A program made the translations under genes and the position numbers. Positions 13,745 through 17,941 of a stretch of 17,941 nucleotides of DNA are shown here, one piece after another. The stretch spans positions 1 through 17,941 of the forward strand of contig CADATR010000020.1 in assembly GCA_902790885.1 (NCBI GenBank). Reading direction: 5' to 3'. Source of the DNA: an uncultured Eubacteriales bacterium (lineage in GTDB: Bacteria > Bacillota_A > Clostridia > Peptostreptococcales > Anaerovoracaceae). How positions within the stretch are numbered: the stretch's first letter is position 1; each line of letters opens with the position of its first letter. The notes beneath the pieces were generated by a model. That model ran no database searches and was not told the origin of the DNA. It worked only from the letters and a program-made list of their open reading frames with translations.

Positions 13745-14941
13745 ATGATAGTTCTTGTTGTAAACACAGGAAGTTCATCACTGAAGTATCAGCTGATCAA
13801 CATGGACAACGAAGAAGTCCTGGCAAAGGGACTCTGCGAGAGGATCGGCGAAGACGGTCACATGAACTACAAGACGGAAGCCGGCACAGTCTTTGACAAA
13901 GACATCGCTCTGCCTGATCACGGCGTTGCAATGCAGCTCGTTATCGACGCTCTGACAGACAAGGAGCATGGCGTTATCTCCAGCATGGACGAAATCGGCG
14001 CTGTAGGTCACAGGATCGTACAGGGCGGATACATCTTCGACAAGTCCGAGATCATCACTGATGAAGTCGAGGCAGGAATCGAAGAGCTCTGCACACTCGG
14101 ACCTCTCCACAATCCTCCTGCACTCGTAGGAATCAGAGCCTGCAAGAAGGTTCTTCCTAACACCCCTGGAGTAGTAGTATTCGACACTACATTCCACCGC
14201 ACAATGGCAGATGAATGCAAGTACTATGCTATTCCATGGGAATACGCAGAGAAGTATCACGTTCAGAGATACGGCGCTCACGGAACATCGCACAGATACG
14301 TATCCGAAAGATGTGCTGAGCTTATGGGCGGCGACCCTTCCAAGCTCAATATCATCACATGCCACCTCGGAAACGGCTCATCCATCTCCGCTGTAAAGGG
14401 CGGAAAGTGCTACGACACATCGATGGGACTCACGCCGCTTGAGGGACTCGTAATGGGAACACGCTGCGGATCGATCGACCCTACAGTAGTAAGCTTCATT
14501 TATGAGCAGACAGGCATGCCTGTAAAAGAGATCACCGACATGATGACAAAGAAGTCCGGACTCCTCGCTATTTCCGAGATCTCCGGTGACTGCAGAGACA
14601 TCACAAAGGCTGAGGCAGAAGGCAACCACAAGGCTCACGTAGCAAGAGAAATGCTTCTGAGATCCGTCAAGAGATTCATCGGCGCTTACGCTGCAGAGCT
14701 CGGCCATGTAGACGCTATCGTCTTCACAGCCGGCATCGGCGAGAACGACATCGAGCTCAGAGAAAAGGTCTGCGATTACCTCGGATTCATGGACGTCTGC
14801 ATCGACAAGGAAAAGAACGACTGCAGAGGCAAGGAAGTCGAGATCACAGGAGAAGGCTCCAAGGTCAGAGTATTCATCATTCCTACACAGGAAGAGCTCA
14901 TGATCGCAAGAGATACAAAAGCTCTGGTAGAGGCTATGTAA
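13745..14941 (+). CDS. ackA: Acetate kinase
   Basis: Cytosolic enzyme that converts acetyl phosphate and ADP to acetate and ATP, the last energy-yielding step of acetate fermentation. The 398 residues match the family length. The signature VNTGSSSLKYQL begins at residue 6. The residues that align with the active site of the Methanosarcina enzyme are present, each one lower in number: R90 in GHRIVQGG, D147 in FDTTFHRTM, H179 in GAHGTSHRYV, R240 in MGTRCGSIDPT and E383 in PTQEELMIARD. The ATG at 13745 follows AAAGGAA by eight bases. Codon choice is strongly biased (ACA for Thr, AAG for Lys, ATC for Ile), as expected for an abundant protein. No phosphotransacetylase gene is in the window. It lies 113 bases before nifJ. 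Confidence 0.98.
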   Translation: MIVLVVNTGSSSLKYQLINMDNEEVLAKGLCERIGEDGHMNYKTEAGTVFDKDIALPDHGVAMQLVIDALTDKEHGVISSMDEIGAVGHRIVQGGYIFDKSEIITDEVEAGIEELCTLGPLHNPPALVGIRACKKVLPNTPGVVVFDTTFHRTMADECKYYAIPWEYAEKYHVQRYGAHGTSHRYVSERCAELMGGDPSKLNIITCHLGNGSSISAVKGGKCYDTSMGLTPLEGLVMGTRCGSIDPTVVSFIYEQTGMPVKEITDMMTKKSGLLAISEISGDCRDITKAEAEGNHKAHVAREMLLRSVKRFIGAYAAELGHVDAIVFTAGIGENDIELREKVCDYLGFMDVCIDKEKNDCRGKEVEITGEGSKVRVFIIPTQEELMIARDTKALVEAM

Positions 14942-14961
14942 CTGAGCCGCGGTAACTTACG

Positions 14962-14975
14962 GAAATAATTATTTC
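14962..14975. promoter_or_regulatory. 14-bp perfect palindrome upstream of nifJ
   Basis: GAAATAATTATTTC reads the same on both strands and lies 21 bases after ackA and about 80 bases before nifJ. An A/T-rich half-copy (TTATTTC, 14985-14991) follows. It could be an operator, but it does not match Rex or Fnr consensus sites that I know. Confidence 0.35.
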
Positions 14976-15054
14976 ACCATATATTTATTTCAAAGAAGTG
15001 CTTTTTTACTAACTATCACTCAATTTCAAAATCTTTTTTAAGGGAGATGAAAGA

Positions 15055-17941
15055 ATGAAGAGACAATTCAAGACAATGGACGGCAATAACGCCGCTGCAC
15101 ATGTCTCCTACGCGTTCACAGAGGTATCCGGAATCTATCCGATCACTCCATCCTCGCCAATGGCAGACTATGTAGACCAGTGGGCAGCCGCCGGCCGCAA
15201 GAACATCTTCGGATCGACAGTACAGGTAGTCGAGATGGAGTCTGAAGCCGGAGCAGCCGGAGCAGTTCATGGTTCACTCGGAGCCGGAGCTCTTACGACT
15301 ACTTACACAGCTTCTCAGGGACTTCTCCTGATGATCCCTAACATGTACAAGATCGCTGGAGAGCTTCTGCCGGCAGTATTCCATGTATCGGCTCGTACAG
15401 TTTCGACTCACGCGCTGAATATATTCGGAGACCACTCGGACGTTTATGCCTGCCGTCAGACAGGATTCGCGATGCTCGCAGAGGGCAACGTTCAGGAGGT
15501 CATGGACCTCGCTCCTGTAGCTCACCTGGCTGCAATCGAGGGCAGAGTTCCTTTCCTGAACTTCTTCGACGGATTCAGAACATCCCACGAGATCCAGAAA
15601 GTCGCTGTATGGGACTATGAAGATCTCAAGGAAATGTGCAACATGGACGCTGTCAAGAAATTCCGCGACGCATGCCTGAACCCTGATCATCCTCATCTGA
15701 GAGGTTCTCACGAGAATGGCGACGTATTCTTCCAGCACAGAGAAGCATGCAACAAGTTCTATGATGCAGTTCCTGATGTAGTTGAGAAGTACATGGGCAT
15801 GATCAACGAGAAACTCGGAACAGATTATCAGCTCTTCAACTACTATGGCGCAGCTGATGCTGACAGAGTCATCATCGCTATGGGATCCATCTGCGATGTT
15901 GCTGAGGAAGTTATCGACTACCTCAACGCAAAGGGCGAGAAGGTCGGCCTCATCAAGGTAAGACTCTACAGACCGTTCAGAGCAGACAAGCTGATCGCTG
16001 CACTGCCGACAACATGCAAGAAGGTTGCTGTTCTCGACAGAACAAAAGAGCCTGGCGCTCTCGGCGAGCCACTCTACCTCGACGTTATGACAGCATTTGC
16101 AGAAGCTGGAATGAATGACGTTAAGGTCATCGGCGGACGTTACGGACTCGGTTCGAAGGATACTCCTCCGGCATCCGTATTCGCAGTATATGATGAGCTT
16201 CTCAAGGACGAGCCAAAGAAGAGATTCACTATCGGCATCGTAGATGACGTTACAAACCTCTCGCTCGAAGAGAAGCCTGCTCCGATCACTGCTCCTGCAG
16301 GAACGATCGAGTGCAAGTTCTGGGGTCTCGGCGGCGACGGAACAGTCGGAGCCAACAAGAACTCCATCAAGATCATCGGAGACCACACAGACAAGTACGT
16401 ACAGGCTTACTTCCAGTATGACTCCAAGAAGACAGGCGGCGTAACTATTTCCCACCTGAGATTCGGAGACAAGCCGATCAAGAGCTCGTACTACATCAAC
16501 AAGGCTGACTTCGTTGCATGCCACAACCCTTCATACATCGACAAGGGATTCAAGATCGTTCAGGACGTTAAGCCGGGCGGGATTTTCCTGATCAACTGCC
16601 AGTGGAAGCCTGAAGAAGTAGGCCAGCACCTCGACGCAGCAGCCAAGAAGTACATCGCTGAGAACAACATCCAGCTGTACATCATCGACGCTATCGACCT
16701 CTGCGCTAAGATCGGAATGGGCAAGAGAACAAATACAACTCTCCAGTCCGCATTCTTCTCACTCGCTGAGGTACTCCCGAAGGCTGATGCCATCAAGTAC
16801 ATGAAGGACGCTGCTACGAAGTCCTACCTCAAGAAGGGCCAGGATGTAGTAGACATGAACCACAAGGCTATCGACGCCGGTGCTGACGCTCTCGTCAAGA
16901 TCGACGTACCTGCTGAGTGGGCTAACCCTGAAGCAGACCCTGCAAAGGCTGCTCTCGAGGGACCTGAGGCTCTGGTTACACAGGTCAAGAACATCCTGCT
17001 GCCTATCGACAACATGGATGGAGACAGCCTGCCTGTATCCGCATTCCTGCCTCACGTTGACGGTGAGTGGGAGCTCGGAGCATCCGCTTACGAAAAGAGA
17101 GGCGTTGCCGTTATGGTTCCTGAGTGGGACGGTACAAAGTGCGCACAGTGCAACAGATGCGCATTCGTTTGCCCGCACGCTACTATCAGACCTTATCTGC
17201 TTGACGAAGCTGAGATGGCAGCAGCTCCTGAAGGATTCAAGGCTGTTGACCACAAGCTGAGCAAGGGCGCATACAAGTATGGCCTCGCAGTATCCCCGCT
17301 CGATTGTATGGGATGCGGAGTCTGCGTAACAGTATGCCCAACCAAGTCGCTCACAATGAAGCCGCTTGAGGAGCAGCTCCCAGAGCAGAAGAACTTCGAC
17401 TACGCTGTAAAGAGCGTATCCGTCAAGGCGGACTTCGCAGACAACTCCAACGTTGTCAAGTCGCAGTTCAAGACTCCTCTCCTCGAGTTCTCGGGCTCCT
17501 GCGCAGGATGTGCTGAGACATCGTATGCAAGACTCATCACACAGCTTTGCGGAGATCACACATACATCTCCAACGCTACAGGATGCTCCTCCATCTGGGG
17601 CGGCCCTGGCGCAACAGCTCCTTATACAACAAACGCTGAGGGACACGGACCTGCATGGTGCAACTCCCTGTTCGAGGACAACGCTGAGCACGGCCTCGGT
17701 ATGAGAATGGCTGTTAAGGCTCGCAGAGCTAAGATCAAGGCTGACGTTGAAGAACTGGTAGCTGCAGGCGTACCTGACGAAGTAAAGGCTGCTGCTGAGG
17801 CATGGTTCGATGCATTCAGCGACGTTGAAGCTTCGAAGAAGACAGGTGAGGCTCTCGCAGCTGCTCTCGAGGCTGCAGGAATCGGCGCTGACATCGTTGC
17901 ACGTAAAGACCTCCTCGGCGAGAAGACAGTATGGATCTTCG
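15055..17941 (+). CDS. nifJ: Pyruvate:ferredoxin (flavodoxin) oxidoreductase, truncated by the window edge
   Basis: Single-chain enzyme that oxidises pyruvate with CoA to acetyl-CoA and CO2 and reduces ferredoxin. The reading frame is open from ATG 15055 to the last base, 962 residues of about 1170-1190. T31 (YPITPSS), E64 (MESEAGAAGAVHG) and R114 (HVSARTVS) match the thiamine- and pyruvate-site residues of the Desulfovibrio enzyme at the same numbers. The gamma-type domain begins about 420 (GGDGTVGANKNSIKI). Two 4Fe-4S motifs follow: C696/C699/C702/C706 and C751/C754/C757/C761. The thiamine-binding domain starts with C816 and C819 (GSCAGCAET) for the third cluster. The GDG thiamine motif and the C-terminus lie outside. 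AAGGGAG is eight bases before the start. Codon bias matches ackA. Confidence 0.97.
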   Translation, partial: MKRQFKTMDGNNAAAHVSYAFTEVSGIYPITPSSPMADYVDQWAAAGRKNIFGSTVQVVEMESEAGAAGAVHGSLGAGALTTTYTASQGLLLMIPNMYKIAGELLPAVFHVSARTVSTHALNIFGDHSDVYACRQTGFAMLAEGNVQEVMDLAPVAHLAAIEGRVPFLNFFDGFRTSHEIQKVAVWDYEDLKEMCNMDAVKKFRDACLNPDHPHLRGSHENGDVFFQHREACNKFYDAVPDVVEKYMGMINEKLGTDYQLFNYYGAADADRVIIAMGSICDVAEEVIDYLNAKGEKVGLIKVRLYRPFRADKLIAALPTTCKKVAVLDRTKEPGALGEPLYLDVMTAFAEAGMNDVKVIGGRYGLGSKDTPPASVFAVYDELLKDEPKKRFTIGIVDDVTNLSLEEKPAPITAPAGTIECKFWGLGGDGTVGANKNSIKIIGDHTDKYVQAYFQYDSKKTGGVTISHLRFGDKPIKSSYYINKADFVACHNPSYIDKGFKIVQDVKPGGIFLINCQWKPEEVGQHLDAAAKKYIAENNIQLYIIDAIDLCAKIGMGKRTNTTLQSAFFSLAEVLPKADAIKYMKDAATKSYLKKGQDVVDMNHKAIDAGADALVKIDVPAEWANPEADPAKAALEGPEALVTQVKNILLPIDNMDGDSLPVSAFLPHVDGEWELGASAYEKRGVAVMVPEWDGTKCAQCNRCAFVCPHATIRPYLLDEAEMAAAPEGFKAVDHKLSKGAYKYGLAVSPLDCMGCGVCVTVCPTKSLTMKPLEEQLPEQKNFDYAVKSVSVKADFADNSNVVKSQFKTPLLEFSGSCAGCAETSYARLITQLCGDHTYISNATGCSSIWGGPGATAPYTTNAEGHGPAWCNSLFEDNAEHGLGMRMAVKARRAKIKADVEELVAAGVPDEVKAAAEAWFDAFSDVEASKKTGEALAAALEAAGIGADIVARKDLLGEKTVWIF

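Noticed and set aside
14962..14975. Rex or Fnr operator for the ackA/nifJ palindrome
   Set aside because: GAAATAATTATTTC does not match TTGTTAA-type Rex or TTGAT-N4-ATCAA Fnr sites, so no regulator was assigned.
15274..17691. Two minus-strand open frames of 416 and 310 codons opposite nifJ
   Set aside because: Their translations are rich in Ser, Cys, Val and Leu without any family motif, and the plus strand encodes an unmistakable pyruvate:ferredoxin oxidoreductase. The open frames are a by-product of biased codons.

Overview
The window reads as chromosomal DNA of an anaerobic, fermentative Gram-positive bacterium of the class Clostridia. I infer this from acetate kinase next to pyruvate:ferredoxin oxidoreductase, strong AGGAGG-type ribosome sites, a VanR/VanS-like two-component pair, a GPH-family sugar symporter and dense rho-independent terminators. 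The genus cannot be read from the sequence. No tRNA, rRNA, insertion sequence, phage gene or CRISPR array is visible.

Layout. Positions 1-2574 hold an OmpR-type response regulator and a six-TM histidine kinase in one operon. A bidirectional terminator follows, then a broken minus-strand gene for a SpoIIAB-like ATPase (2683-3008). Positions 3061-7316 run rightward: a glycerophosphodiester phosphodiesterase, a type-B carboxylesterase and a GPH-type symporter. They look like a small uptake-and-hydrolysis locus. The 350-base gap before the symporter (5469-5819) folds into an elaborate four-way-junction RNA that I do not recognise, closed by a 25-bp stem. Positions 7384-8769 (minus) carry an SPFH/band-7 membrane protein and a small Arc-like ribbon-helix-helix protein. 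Their promoter (TTGACA, 17 bp, TATAAG) is overlapped by three 8-bp boxes spaced exactly 11 bp apart, a likely operator for the ribbon-helix-helix protein. Positions 9005-9877 encode a heavy-metal exporter-like protein that may be translated from a leaderless mRNA. Positions 9959-10624 encode a one-TM protein with a basic cytoplasmic tail and an acidic Ala/Asp/Glu tail. Two strong terminators separate it from a convergent response-regulator gene (10923-11612, minus), which diverges from its presumed partner, a sensor kinase with an NtrB-like H-box (11773-13611). Finally ackA (13745-14941) and nifJ (15055 to the window edge, truncated) form a pyruvate-to-acetate energy module.

The parts most worth a second look are the structured RNA at 5523-5737, the SPFH/Arc-like operon with its phased operator, the decayed ATPase gene, and the leaderless start at 9005.
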